Assembly (NCBI GenBank): GCA_014058105.1 | Contig: JACGCM010002112.1 | Coordinates: 1 to 64,000, forward strand | Origin: Kingdonia uniflora | Lineage: Eukaryota > Streptophyta > Magnoliopsida > Ranunculales > Circaeasteraceae | DNA: 64,000 nucleotides | Reading direction: 5' to 3' | Part shown: in pieces, positions 35,635-48,700 of the stretch | Numbering within the stretch: position 1 is the stretch's first letter | How the letters are laid out: each line of letters opens with the position of its first letter | Position numbers and translations under genes: made by a program | Notes under the pieces: model-generated | Told to the model about the DNA's origin: nothing | What the model saw: the letters and a program-made list of their open reading frames with translations, nothing else | Database searches by the model: none

Positions 35635-36149
35635 GAAACAAAGAGAAGAAAACTAGTTAGAAGTTCTTTATTTTGTATGAAGAATAACCTAAAACAAAAC
35701 ATTCACTTGAAATGATAGCGATATGGTCATCTAATTCAAACTGTTTAAAATTCGTTCAGTACGGATAATAATCTGTCTCATATTCTTTCAGCCTTAGTGA
35801 AACCTACACAATTGCATAAGAAAAAAAACTGAGAAGTTATGTTCTGTTTGCAGACCCGTCACTTAGTTGTTTTACATCCCAGTTTCATACATAAAGCTGT
35901 AGGCACTAAGAAATTAAAATCTAAGAGATAATTAAGTTAGTGCAATACGAGTATGAGCTCCATTAGAAATTCTCTTATGTCATAATCGACAACAGAGTTA
36001 GGTCATAGCCAACCATCTTTATTTTGCATCTAAAAGTAATGTGCAAAGTACAAACAGGAAATATAGATGATCGATGTCTTTCAAAATTCATTAGGAAAGG
36101 TATTTATTCGATATATTTGCATCTAAAACATGTAGTGGAATGCAAATTA

Positions 36150-36670
36150 CGTACCAGAGATTTGGTGGACAAGACCTCCTTGACAACGTCCAAGTTTCCT
36201 ACCATGTGCAGCGGAGACTAGATTCTATTGTTTGTAGTTATATTCATAAGAAATATAGCGAAGAGTGATTCCCTCATGCCCTCTTTAACTTCAATGGCCT
36301 TCAGTGTTCAGACTTTAAAATAGGTACTGATGTCATTATCCTCGTCTTCTCCAACTTTTGTAACTGAAGCAAAAGTCTATGTTCTATTGAATCGTTGTAA
36401 ATCATAAACAATTTTTGGAATAGAATCCGAATTAATTAATATGTCACCAAGTTTTTCTTTATATGTTTCCTTGCCACCTGGATGAGATATGTTCCTCCAA
36501 GAATCAACATTAAGGTCGTGCAGGCAAGACCCATATGGCTTAGAATCCTTGAGGTAACTTCAGTGAAAAGTGCATTGGAAATAAGTTCCATAATTGAATA
36601 CAACTCAGCCTGAGTTTCCTCAAGTAAGGGTAATTTATAGGAGCTAAAGTAGTTCCCTACAGACTGAAAA
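36150..36670 (-). pseudogene. Captured fragment of a SEN1-like RNA/DNA helicase
   Basis: The minus strand reads 'VGNYFSSYKLPLLEETQAEL', 'YSIMELISNALFTEV', then 'DSWRNISHPGGKETYKEKLG', 'DILINSDSIPKIVYDLQRF', 'EDEDNDISTYFKV', 'LKAIEVKEGMRESLFAIFLM', 'NITTNNRI' and 'LHMVGNLDVVKEVLSTKSLV'. This is the N-terminal region of plant SEN1/DNA2-like superfamily-1 helicases (before the Walker A motif). It carries several in-frame stops and at least one frameshift. No helicase motif is included, so it can have no activity. Confidence 0.7.
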
Positions 36671-37180
36671 GTTTATGTAATCTTTCACTAAAAAGTTTTG
36701 CAGATACTATCGCTAAAATGTAATTTTTTCACTGAAGTTGATTGTCTATGATGATTAAAATAAGACTGCCTACATTAGGGTACTGTGATTTTGTGGTTCT
36801 GCTCTTTCTTACTTTGGTGTACTAGCTCCCTTCCTTTGTGAAGCGGTTGACCCCACCTTATATATATACTTGCTTGTTAATTTTCGTGTATTGTATGCTT
36901 TAAAATGTTGTGATTATCTAATATTTCTAAATTTTGCCCACTCTCTCCCTCCCTACCTACCTAATTTGTACTACAATACATATGACTTAAGTAAAATCTA
37001 ATAGTATCCTCAGTAGAGGAGCAGATCTGGCGTTAAGTCAGGATAATGTGTACAAAAGGTAGTAAAATTGCAGTAAGTGTGGAGCAGGGAAATCCCGGGG
37101 TGCAAAGAAACTTCATGGACAAAAAAATATGGATTAATCATGTGCCCAGACGGGTTATATATAGGGTCTATGAGACTACA
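36671..37180. other. Non-coding CACTA interior left of the inserted LTR element
   Basis: AT-rich, no coding pattern seen. It ends with the target-site copy CTACA (37176-37180). Confidence 0.5.
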
Positions 37181-37689
37181 TGTAATGTCCCAGATTTTCG
37201 AGTTTTTTTATTTTATTTTGTATTATTAAGTATTATTATTATTATTGCTCCACGTTAAGTTCCGCACATATATTCCGTATATATTTTGCATGTACTTTTT
37301 CATCCATTATGCATCTATTTATTCCTTTCAGTAGGTTTTGTATGTTAGATTCCCTTTATGTAGTTTCGGTGGTACGGTGGTTATTCGGAGGAGGAGGTGA
37401 TGTTGTGGCCTTGGGAACCCCTAGATGGGATGGTAGTGATATTTGTCTAATGTGTTTGTGGTTTAGTATGGTTTCGGCGAGCCGTTGGATTGGCCGATAG
37501 GTTTTCAGAGTTTCCGAGCAAAGATTATATTTCGGGGGTTTAGGAGTTTTGGTGACCGTTAGGCGGTGGAGGTGGTGTTTATACCTTGGGAAACCTTTGT
37601 TGGGTTTGTAGTAGTATTTGTATGGTGGTGTTGGTAGCTTGGTTTGATTCCGGGGTTGTCCGGGGTTGGCCGTTAGGTTTTCTGGAATC

Positions 37690-38035
37690 TTCTTTTTCTG
37701 AACAGGCCAGTTCTGTTCGAATAGGACCTTCTCTGTTCGAACAAGATCTTCCTCTATTCGAACAGGACCTTATCTGTTCGAATAGGATCCTCCTTGAACA
37801 GCTAGATTTTTCCCTGAGTTGCTCTCTTCGATTAGGACCTTCTCTGTTCGAATAGGATTTTCCCTCTGTTCAAATAGGGCCTTCTCTATTTGAATAGGAT
37901 TCTTCTTGAGCTATTGAGTTTCTTCGCTGACCCTTTTTATTCGAACAAGACTTCCTCTATTTGAATAGGATCCCCTCTATTCGAATAGGAATATCCCTAA
38001 TCGAATAGGAATATCCCTATTCGAACAGAGGCGCA
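37690..38035 (+). repeat. TTCGAA-motif cluster in the LTR
   Basis: About a dozen copies of (C/T)TGTTCGAA(C/T)AGGA or TATTCGAATAGGA at irregular 20-30 bp spacing, just upstream of a 'tatatat' stretch and a CT-rich tract (38036-38120) that looks like the LTR promoter and leader. A shorter cluster of the same motif occurs in the second LTR at 40205-40345. Confidence 0.8.
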
Positions 38036-39665
38036 TTTTATATATATCCCCTCTTTTCCTCACTTTCTCTCTCTTCACTCCAAACTCACTCTCTCTCTCT
38101 CCTCTCCCCTAACCATTCCTCCCTCTTCCTTACTCTTGGTCCAATCTTCCCCATCGCTCTCTGATTCTTCGCTCAGCTTCACCGCGATCTTCACTCCTAT
38201 CTTTGGTAAGTTATTCCCGATTCCCTTTTCACCAATTCCGCTCGATTCGGCGTAGGGCTTGATTTCTAGGGTTTATGATTGTGGGGGTTTGTTTAGGTTC
38301 GCATTGTTGGTGATTTGGGGTTTGTGGCGCTTGCGATTATCGCAGGCATTGGGCTTAATTGTGGGTTGTGATTGTTGGAGGATTTGGGTGTTCGGTGGTG
38401 GCGATCGGTTGGGTTGCGTGCGATGTCTGTGGCGTTGCGGTTGAGTTGTCCTGTGATTCGAGTAATTTGTTCCAATTTCGGTTTTGGTGGAAACCCTCGG
38501 TTTTAGGGTTTGTGATCGTGGGGTAATTTTAGGGTTTGTGGTTTTTTGGTTTTTTGTTAATTTACGGAGTTGTGATGGTTGCAGGTGTTGGGTTTGACGG
38601 TGGTGGTGTTGTTTGGGTTGTTGCGATGGCTGCGGTGCTGCGGTTGGGTTGTACCGTGATTCAGGTGGCATGTCTGCGAGATGCTGTCGTTGGAGCTTTG
38701 GGTTGCTTGCCCGGATTGATTCTGCTGGAGCATTGCATCGGGTTACAGGTGAGTTTTATCTTCCTGAATAACTAGATTATTATGCTGATTCGTGAGTTAT
38801 AGAAATGCATAGTTTAGTATATTATATTTGTGACTAGGTTAGTATGTGGGTAAATTTCTTGGGACACTTTACTGGTTATCTGTTTAGCATTACCTTAGAC
38901 GAGAGTATTTAAGGGTTTGATAAGTTAGTAAGACCCGCAATAATGTGAGTTTAGTTACTAGATAGAATCCATAGAGTATGATTAGCCAGAGGAGGTTATT
39001 CTCTGTTGTCGTCGATGTGACGATGACTCCTAAGATTCCTCTTAGACCGATTTCATTGAGGGTGGTTTCAAGAATCTTTTCTTCATGGAGGTTGAGAATA
39101 AGGCATTTCTTAGTGTGTTGCGACACCTCAGTGTCGCTATATATATATATATATATAATATATTGAGTATGGTATTGTTGGCTAGCTATTAGGGTGCCCA
39201 GCTTGTGTCAGGGCACTAGTAACTAGGTTTGGCTATTAGTGGGGATGTATGGACGGCTGTGGTTTAACCGTCATTTCTCTGAGATAGTGTAGTTCAGAGA
39301 CTATAGTTCTCACCTTATGGTGTAGCACCTTGGTTAGATTAGGTCGCTGGACTTGGTTCCAGGGTAGTCTTTGGGCGACATAGCTTCAGTAAGACATGGT
39401 CTTCGATTCGAAGCTCATCCTCTTGCCTGCTATTGCTTTGATTTGTCGTAGGATTAGCCTAGGTGTACTCTGTGTTCTCGAGGCCTGGTCCTTGGGCACT
39501 GATGTTGTGATTAGTGGTTGGTTGGAATGTTAGATTCCCTGTGGGAGTATGGAATCTCCAAGACTGTTAGTAGTTGGTGGTGAGCAGATGGCTTATCCGT
39601 AGTGGTTGGTTGTGGATGTTGAACTTCTGATAGTTTGCCTTAGAATTGTTTGCATATCGTGTTGT

Positions 39666-42210
39666 TGTAATGACCCGTATTTAATTATTCCTAATATTCA
39701 CTCTTAATCCTATTCTTTATCTCATTGGCATATTAGATTCTTTTCCTTCACGTTAAGTTCCGCATTCATTTTCCGCATGTACTCTTTCATCCATTCTACT
39801 CATCCTTTATGCATCCATTTATTCCTTTCGGTGGTTTAGTATTAGATTCCTTTAGTAGTTTTGGGCGGTTCGGAGGTGTTTTGGAGTTAGAGGTGGTTTT
39901 GTGGCCTTGAGAGCCTGTAGAAAGTTTGGTAGTAGTATTTATGTATTGTGTGTGTGATTTGGGGTGGTTCTGGTAAACCGTTGGAGTGGCCGGTGGATTT
40001 CCGGGGTCGCCCGAGGAAAAGATTCCTTTTTAGGGGCTTAGGAATTTTGGTTGCCGAGGGGCGGTAGAGGTGGTGTGTTCACCTTGGGGAACCTTGGTTG
40101 GGTTCCTAGAAGTGTTTGTGTGGTGGTGGAGGTGGTCCGTAGAGTTTCGGGGTGCCCGGGGTGTCCCCCGGCAATTCCTTAGCTTTTCCGGTAAGTTCAG
40201 TTTTTGAACAGACTAGTTCTGTTCGAACAGGACTTTGTCTGCTCGAACAGGATCTTCCAGGGACAATTTTCTTTCATCCCTGTAACCTTCTGTTCGAACA
40301 AGCCTTGTCCTATTTGAACAGGAAACCTTGTTCGAACAGAGGCCCGATTTCAGCTGCGTCTGGGTTTATATACTTCATTTCTTCATTCCTCTCTTCACTC
40401 CTTACTTTCTCCTCTCCCTAACCTTTCCTCTCTCCTCCTCACTCCTAATCCAATCTTCATCTTCACTCATGAAGTCTTCCTCAGCTTCACCACGATCTCT
40501 TCTCCAATCCTCGGTAAGTAATTCCCTTATTCCTTTCCGTCAATTCCGCTTGATTTGGCTTAAGGTTTGATTTCTAGGGTTTGGATTTTATTCTCGTTTC
40601 CTTAAAGTTTTGGCTGTTTTTTGTTCCTAGTGTGTGTTAGATTACCAGGCGTTCCATTTGCTTTTCTGCAGATCGTAGTTGGGTTTCCGGGTTGGTTTTC
40701 CGTAGGACTCGGGATTTCCTTCAGGCGAGTTTTCCCTTCATTTCTAAATTCCTATACTAGTTAATAGATGTTGATTTGAGAAGTACTCTGAGCATAGAAG
40801 TGTTGTGATCAGTTAGGGCTTATTTTCATATTACTTCTTCGTATAATTGCTAACTCTTTAGTTACTATAGTTACATTGGCCTTGGGTTTTGCTAGAAGTT
40901 GTTAGTGTAGTTACTAGTAGTTGCATTCTTGTTGTTGGGCTAAGTCTTCTAGAGACTAAGGTTGTTTAGTTGTGATGACGGTTAGGTTGTTGTTTCATCG
41001 ATTTAGATGGTGCAACCGAGCCATTGGGCATTTTATTTAGGATTGTTTCCACGTTCTTCTGTAGGTGGTTATCCTATGTTTGTTTGCTGGGTTCACGGCT
41101 GTTACATTGTGATCCTCAAGATATGTTGCATCTTTTTAAATCATGCAAACTCTTTTAACTTATCGAGATCAGATACATAACAAAGCTATACATCGCTTGA
41201 CCTCCGATAGGATCGCAGGAGTCCTACATCAGGTTGAAATAGTAGGCGGGTCCAGGATGGATACTATCATACCTTATAAACCCATCTGGGAGTGTAGGAA
41301 GGTATGATAAAGTCTTTGCAATCCGGTACAGGGCTTATCCTTGAGGTTGAAACTCCTCGGAATGAAATACAGTTCGGACGTTGGCTCCGTGGGTTGAAAA
41401 GCCCAGAACACTTTGATCAAGTGAGTATCCACTAGCTTGGTGGAGCTTGACAAAAATTGCACCTATTGTATCCCTTTAACAAATCTCTTTAAGTCAAACA
41501 TGCTAGCGGTTGATCAACCATTAATTATTATAATAGGATTGCATCACGTTTTCAACATCAACTCATTTAGCATTTAGAACATAGCACATATCACATCATT
41601 GGCATATCATTGCATCATTCCCTCATTGTCACATTCCCTCCTTTTCTTATATTCCTTATTCTTACTCTGGTTACTCTTATATTTCCTTTCTGATCTTACT
41701 ACTCAGTTACTTGGATCATGAATCTATTAGTTACTATTATTCTACTTTAACTTACTCTATCAGTTTCACTTCACTCTCTTTATCTGTATCTGTTTACTAG
41801 TATGTTATTTAGACTTGTTGGGTATTCAGTGAGCCGTGGTTTTTCTCACTCTCGCATTGTTTCCCCCCTTTCAGAGGTTGAGTAGTTTGAGTTGCTGAGA
41901 GCCTCAATAGTATTTGAAGCAGTTGACGCTGCCGACCAGTTTTAGTTTAGACTTTTGTTGCTATCTCAGCGTATGTTACTGTACCTTATTTTGGACATTG
42001 TATATATTTCTGTCAGATATGTATATATGTTTTTCGCTTCCGCTATGTTCTTATTTCATTTCTTTACTCAGATGATTATTGTCATATGTGAATAGCCGAG
42101 CCAGAATTTGTTTACGGCTTAGCTATTTGTGGGGACTTATGTACATGATTAGGAGGATTGTGATACAGTTCGGTTATTGGGGATTGTTGGCTACTTGTTG
42201 GATACTTGCA
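39666..42210 (+). mobile_element. Second related LTR nested in 37181-43672
   Basis: It starts TGTAATGACCCG and then follows the first LTR in order: 'cacgttaagttccgca', 'catttattcctttc', the TTCGAA cluster, 'ttcttcattcctctcttcac', 'tcctcggtaagta', 'ttgatttctagggttt', and later 'gagccagaatttg'. The right end is estimated near 42210 by comparison with the outer 3' end. No clean target-site duplication was found ('gttgt' before 39666), so the boundary is approximate. Confidence 0.5.
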
Positions 42211-44399
42211 GGTTACCCCACGAGTACTAGTCTGTGTTGATAGCTAGAGTACTGTAGTACCTGATGGTAATCATATTGCTTTGAGGAATCTTAGAGACTG
42301 AGTCGGCTAACCCTCGAGAGGTTCTAGGATGTCCTTAATCGGGTTAAAATAGTAGGTGAGTTGGCACTGGCACTATTATACCTGTTCACCCATTCGGGAG
42401 TGTAGGATGGTATGAGACAGAGTCGGAATGGTGAAAACTTAGTCTTCATTGAGGTTGTAATTCCTTAGAATACTAAATAAAGTTCGGACGATAGGCTCCA
42501 TGGGTCGCAAAGCCCGGAATACTCTGATCAAGTGAGATAATATCCTCATAGTCTGGTCGGGCTAGTGCAGTACATCGTGCCCTTGTATCCAGCAATATCC
42601 TGTAAGGTAAATCCTTTTTTCTGTACTTGGGATAATCATAAGATTATCTCATCCCATCATATCATCATCATAACATATCATTGCATTGGGATAATTATGG
42701 GATTATCCTAGTTCATCATATTCTTCTTCTCTTATTGAATTCCTCTTCTCCTAATTGATTTACGGTATAATTAGATTCATCTTCCTTCTACATACTCCTC
42801 TCTTCTCTGTATCTATTCTTCCCTCTTTTGTATCTGGTTAATTTATTAGGTTAATTAGTTTGGTTGGTTGTTGTGAGCTTTAGGATGGTATTTGGTTGTG
42901 GGCAATCTCGCTCAGCTTGTGATAGTTTTGGGGTTGTGCCTGGCTGGGGTTTGGGTAACCCTATTGGATTATTATGAGCCGAGGGTGTTTACTCCTATGT
43001 GTGATTGCATTTCTGAGGTAGGTTAGTCGTTTTTGGTGCTAAGGGCCACGGTAGTGATTAGAGTGTCGTTAGTAGTCCTTGGGACTAAAGTGTAGTTTTA
43101 GTCTTAACACTCATTTGCTCGAGATGTGTATGTATACTTATAGTATAGTTACATATAATCATTAAACTAGTTATGTACCTATTAGATACCTATTAGGCAT
43201 CCTGTATATATTTAGATATATATATATTGTTTATCGATAGATATTATAATATCCCATTATCATTATTATATCCATCTCATTGGTTAGTATAATCGTTTAG
43301 CTATTCTTGGGAGTTAGTGAGCTCATTGTTTGCTCACTCTCGCATCCCCCTTTCAGTGGTAGGTTGTTTCAGGTTTTAGTTACTGCTGTGGTGATCTTTG
43401 GGGAGCTGAGCTGGAGGCTCATTCTCCAGTTATTACTGTCGGGCTTGCTGCGTAAAGGTTTATAGAATCTTACGTTTAGAAATTGTTATCTTAGTCTTCC
43501 ACTGCTTCTATTTTTCTTTATTACTCTGTTGTGATACTATTGTGAATAATTGGGCCAGAATTTGTCTACGGCCCGGTTGTTCGTGGGGTGAATTTTTGGA
43601 TTCCCCGATCTACACATTCTCGAATCTCAGTAATTGGTCTTGCTACCGATTACTAGATTTTGGGACGTGACACTACACCCTCTCCCAACAGCTCTAAAAG
43701 CTACTATTTATTGTAATCACATCTTTCAATCACTTCTCTGTATATTTAAGCCCTTTCAACTCATTTATACCTCAAAAAATGTCCTCCCATCTATCTTCTT
43801 TCAAATGGGGTCCCAATATGATTATTCTCTACGATACGAGTAAGATTAGCATGGCATTCAAAACATGAGTAAGAAAGTAAGAAAGCTTTAAACGTTACTT
43901 AAAGCTAATCAATCAGAGGTCCAATAAGCCACACAATACGATCAAACCGAATAAGTGCTCATCATATCAGAACTGGGCAGCGAACGACTTTCTCAATCTA
44001 CCCGACAGGTTGCAAACAAACATGTCATCGATAAAAGATGTCGGTATCAAGGAGCAGAGTCAGGATTGTCTTCCAGGGGGATCAAAATGGGGGTTCCGGG
44101 AATAAGCCCCCGAAGAAAATTTTAATGTTATTTTACCAAGGAAAATATCATGTACATTAAAAAGTTTATTACAAAAAATAAGTTGGACATAATAGGGCTT
44201 GAACCCTGGTTAGTACATAGCCCTATCACACCAACCAGAAAGTGTTATGATGAGAGTTAGTAACTAGTCACTGACAAAATTTGATGCTATATTAGTTTTA
44301 AGAAGTTCATCAAAGCTTGAAGAAACCAAAAGTTTTTGGAGACTAAGTTGCATGAATAACCACAGGTGTAGAAGTATATAAATAGGTAGATGGTAGTAC

Positions 44400-45304
44400 C
44401 TTCATTGTGTGGGGCTTGAACAGATCAGCATAATGTGCACACGAGATCCACTCAAGACGGCACATAGATTCGCATAAACTTTGCAAGAGTTCTCTCTCTT
44501 GGGATTTCAAGGACTCTTCATTTGGAGTAAGATCTCCAAGGCACGAATTTGTTAATATTATAGGGCCACCAGGGGCTGCAACACGTACCAACTCGCTCAC
44601 AAACTGCCAGCTAAATATATTAATAAAAATTGAGTCGATGCAAACATATATGAGAAAAACATAAAAAATTAACGCATATGCTCAAGAAATCATTGGGATC
44701 AGATTCCCATTTTGGTATTAATGAAAATGCTTAACAATTGAAGGTTAATCAAATAGGAACTTAAAAGCGAGGGGACTGTTATTGATCTAATCGCCTACAT
44801 ACTATTCCACTTAAAAGTTTTGATAGAGTTTAAACCCTTAATATAGATAATAACGTGCATCTTAACTAATTAAATAGGGAATATATTATAGTGATGTGGG
44901 GGTCTTGGAGGACCATAACACGCATGCATCACAGTAGATGAGTATATCGTCCCAGAAATAAGAACATCATGTATTACGACAAATGTTGTGTAAGTCTTTC
45001 TAGTGTCGTGGGATTAGTCCATTAGATGCATAGGCAATAGGCATGCAATAAATTTCAGCTAACATGTATCTCAGAAATTGAAAATGCTAGGCCAAAAGAA
45101 GCAGCATTAGATAAGAAAGAATAATGGGGTACCTAGAACATTGGCGAACCGGAGAGCTTCTTCAATCAAAGGAATTTGAGCAGTTTGCATGTTAGGTTTA
45201 GTTATGGCATTAAGATCGTAAAAGCCATGATGCATATGAGTTCCCCAAATGTCTTCAAATGATGGGTCGCTATATAAATTGATAATTTTCTTATTCAACT
45301 CCAC
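44400..45304 (-). pseudogene. Captured exons of a gamma-tocopherol-methyltransferase-like gene
   Basis: The first exon (about 45304-45130) starts 'MELNKKIINLYSDPSFEDIW' and continues 'GTHMHHGFYD', the N-terminal signature of plant tocopherol C-methyltransferases and the related indole N-methyltransferases. The other exon (44606-44400) has 'VSELVRVAAPGGPIIL', 'ESLKSQERELLQSLCESM' and 'HYADLFKPHTMK', and ends at a GTACTA donor. The exons carrying the SAM-binding GxGxG motif between them are not recognisable, so the fragment could not bind SAM. The closest subfamily cannot be decided from the sequence alone. Confidence 0.7.
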
Positions 45305-45786
45305 ATTTGCGTCATTAGTTGAAGTTATAATCCCGCTGCATGCGCTGGCACTGAAATGGATTATGGATCACTCAAAGTTTCGATTTGAAAACAAACTAGA
45401 AATAAGGAGCGTTAAAAATACATAAATTGCTTGGTATTTGTTAAGTTGGACATCCAATGACAACAAAGGAATAGGTGACCATCAGACTTGCCTCTAAGAT
45501 TCTAATAGGTTTCCATTCCCCCCAGATAAGCTAACCAAATAGACATCCTGCCATGATATAAAAGAATAGGTGCATATATGATGACCAACAAACTAATGTG
45601 CAAGCAGTAAAGCAGAAAATTCTCAGAGACATAAAAGACACATTAATCCTCTCTAAAGGCAGTATGGACAACAGTGGGGACAAAAGTGAAATGATATATC
45701 AAAAAGAGGATTAAATATCAAGTTTAGCAAAATGACGAAAGAAAAAGTATACGTGTCAAATACAACTAGGATATATTTTGAGCTTT

Positions 45787-48700
45787 CTATATCCACGATC
45801 CTTCAATAATTTCTTCATCTTCATCTACGTTCTTATTTATTAATCCCAGCATTGATGAAGTAAAGGGGTTCCCTGTCTCAAAAATTAATGGTTCTTCATA
45901 CGCATCAACGACCTTATCAAATCTTTTTGGAGCATCAATTACCACAGACCAATCAGTCCTTGTTGGATCTTGGCAATAGAAGACTTGCGAAGCTTGAGAT
46001 GCAAGACAATATGGTTCATCGTCGACCTTTGAGTTTCTCTTTAACTTTTCCAAATTCACGAAAGTTAAATTTGCTTAAGCATCAAATGTACATCCATTAA
46101 CTTTATCTTCAACCCGCACCCAATCACAATAGAATATTGTTTGGGGGAAATCATAATAATCTAGTTCGATAATTTCTTTAACAACCCCATAGTATATGGT
46201 TTCCACTTCACTTGGGTTTTGATCTCTTACACTAGCAACGAAATTTGTCATCGCTTTCATCTTAACCCCACTATTTTGTGTTGTCTTGCTAGACTCTGAG
46301 TCTGCGGTACAAAAGACAAATTCATTTACGTGATATGCTTTGTATGATGTCGCTTTAAAGCTTGGCCCGTCGACTAATCTTTTTAGCGTAGACATTTCTG
46401 AGTTATCAAACTATAAAAGAAAGATATATCCAAAATTAGCTTGTCTGAGATTAATAATTATCGTCAAAATACATTAAGTATGTTTTTACCTGTTCCCTTA
46501 ACCATAATATATAATCTAGTGGTTTTCCCTCGTTTATGCTTCCCCTACGTCTTGAAACTCCCATGAAATCTTTGAGGTAAATATCATACTTCCTGCATAT
46601 TAATTAAGTATTAGGTATGACCTACATAGTTACATTAAAGTATAATGATATTTATATACGTACTTTTCCCATTCTTCAATTCCATCATATGAGCTCAAAA
46701 CCCAACGACGCACTTGCTCGTACTTGAGTGTTTCGAGATGTATGACATGGCCTTTGTCAAGAAGTTGTTCCTTATCTGCATCATTATCCATGAACGCTGG
46801 TTGCCCTTGTTTATGGGTCCCATTTCTACCATTAGATATGTACACCATGCAGTACAATATCGCCTCATCCAAAACATAACGGTTAGTGATACACCCTTCT
46901 ACATGCTTTGGATTTTTCACATAATCTTTGTATGTTATCATTTTCCTGATGCATGTAGTAAATTATATACCATTTTAAGCAAATGTACATTAAAAATTAA
47001 ATAAGCTTTAAGCTGCTTACAAACCTCTCGAAGCCATACATCCATCTAAACCTGACGGGTCCACATCTCAATGCCTCATCCCCTAAGTGCACAATAAGGT
47101 AAACCATAGAAATAAAAAATGATGGAGGAAAGTACATCTTAAACACACATATAGCTTCAATAACCCATTTAACCATGACTTGCAGTTCTTCTCGATGAAT
47201 AACCTTGGAGCATAGCACATTGAAGAATGAGGATATCGTTCGAAAAGCAACAAGTAATGGCTTCTGCTTTTAAAAAGCATGCATTAAGACTAATGGTAAG
47301 AGTTTTTGTAACATGACATGAAAACCATGCGACTTAAGGCCTTTTAGTTGATGTTGCTTCATGTCAGCATTATGTTTCTAATTAGAACTATACCCAATAG
47401 GGACCTTTAACGAATGTAAGGCATGACAAAAGGATTCCTTCTCTGCTTGATCTAATTCGAAGGGGGCCTTCGGAATGAAAGTCTTATTCCCTTTACATTG
47501 TAGCCATAATTGTTTCCTTATTTTCAAATCCTCTAGGTCCTTGCGAGCTTTAATGCCATCCTTGGTTTTTCCTATAGTCCCCATTATTGTTGCTATGGCA
47601 ATTGAGGCAAAGTTACTTTTCACATGCATTACATCAAGATTATGCGGCACAGGTAGATACTGCACATATTAAATAAATTATAATGCATACTTTAACATCT
47701 AATATGCATTGATTCTATCTAAGTATTCTTTTACCTTCCAATAAGGCAAATTGAGTAAGATTTTTTTCTTTTACCAAGGAGTCGGATCGTCATCTTTTTA
47801 GCTACTCTTTTTCTCTTTTCTCCTACTTTTCCCCCTTCTGCTACTAGCTTATCTACTCTGCTTAATACCTCTGAGCCAATCAAGCGTATTGGCGCCCTTC
47901 TATGTCCCTCAGACCCATTAAACTGTGATTTTTGTTTCCTAAAAGGGTGATCAGCTGGTAGAAATCTCCAAGTATCCATATAAGCATTCTTACATCTATA
48001 TTTTAACCTCTTTAAGGATATGTTTTCGCTACAAATTAGACACCCATATTTTCCTCCAGTTCTACAACCAGAGACATGTCCATAAGCCAGAAAATCATTG
48101 ATCGTCCATAATAAGATTGGTTTCATTGTAAACATAGTCTTCTCATGAGCATCATAAGTTAAGATACCATTATCCCACAAATATTTTAATTCTGCAACCA
48201 ATGGTGTGAGGTAAACATCGATGTCTTTTCCTGGACCACTCTTACCTGGAATAAGTAGCATCAGAAGAGTAAAGTTTTTCGCGTGCATAAAGATGGTGGA
48301 AGATTGTAGGGGACTATCATCACTGGCCAAGACCTATATGAATTTCTCTTATTACCAAATGGGTTGAACCCGTCTGTAGCTAGTCCAATACAAAAACCCC
48401 ATGGGTCTTTCGAAAATTCAGGGTACCTAATATCTACTCATTTCCAACACGAAGAATCTACGAGATGACGCATGATGCTATCATTTGATGCCCCTTTATG
48501 ATGCCATTTCATACTCTGAGCAATCCATGGAATGTTGCGAAAGAAAATAAAAAGACATAACGCCTATTTAGTTGGTCATGTTTATAAAATAAATATACAA
48601 GTTGTAAAGATTAACACTAACCTGTAAAACATTTTCAATTTGGGTATTAAGAGAAAATACTTCAAAACCTTTACTGGTACCTTTCTTGATTTTTTCCTCG

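Larger units (their letters stand above)
37181..43672 (+). mobile_element. LTR element (large LTR-type insertion) inside the CACTA transposon
   Basis: It starts TGTAATGTCCCAG and ends TTGGGACGTGACA, flanked by CTACA on both sides (37176-37180 and 43673-43677), a perfect 5-bp target-site duplication. These ends are typical of plant gypsy LTRs. No gag or pol is found in the 6.5 kb. Instead the sequence looks like LTR material throughout, with a second LTR start at 39666 and repeated sub-blocks (41170-41470 resembles 42320-42600; 41820-42110 resembles 43310-43570). The simplest model is a solo LTR of about 4 kb that received a related LTR. A degenerate large non-coding retrotransposon derivative is the alternative. 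The strand follows the usual TGTAATGTCC-first LTR orientation. Confidence 0.75.

Noticed and set aside
37690..38035. Heat-shock elements or a CRISPR-like array
   Set aside because: TTCGAA has no 2-bp spacing between TTC and GAA, spacing is irregular, and CRISPR arrays do not occur in plant nuclear DNA.
38273..38775. Overlapping frames of 132 and 79 codons on both strands, Gln/Pro/Asn-rich or Gly/Val-rich
   Set aside because: Low-complexity GT-rich LTR sequence; no conservation with the second LTR at the protein level.
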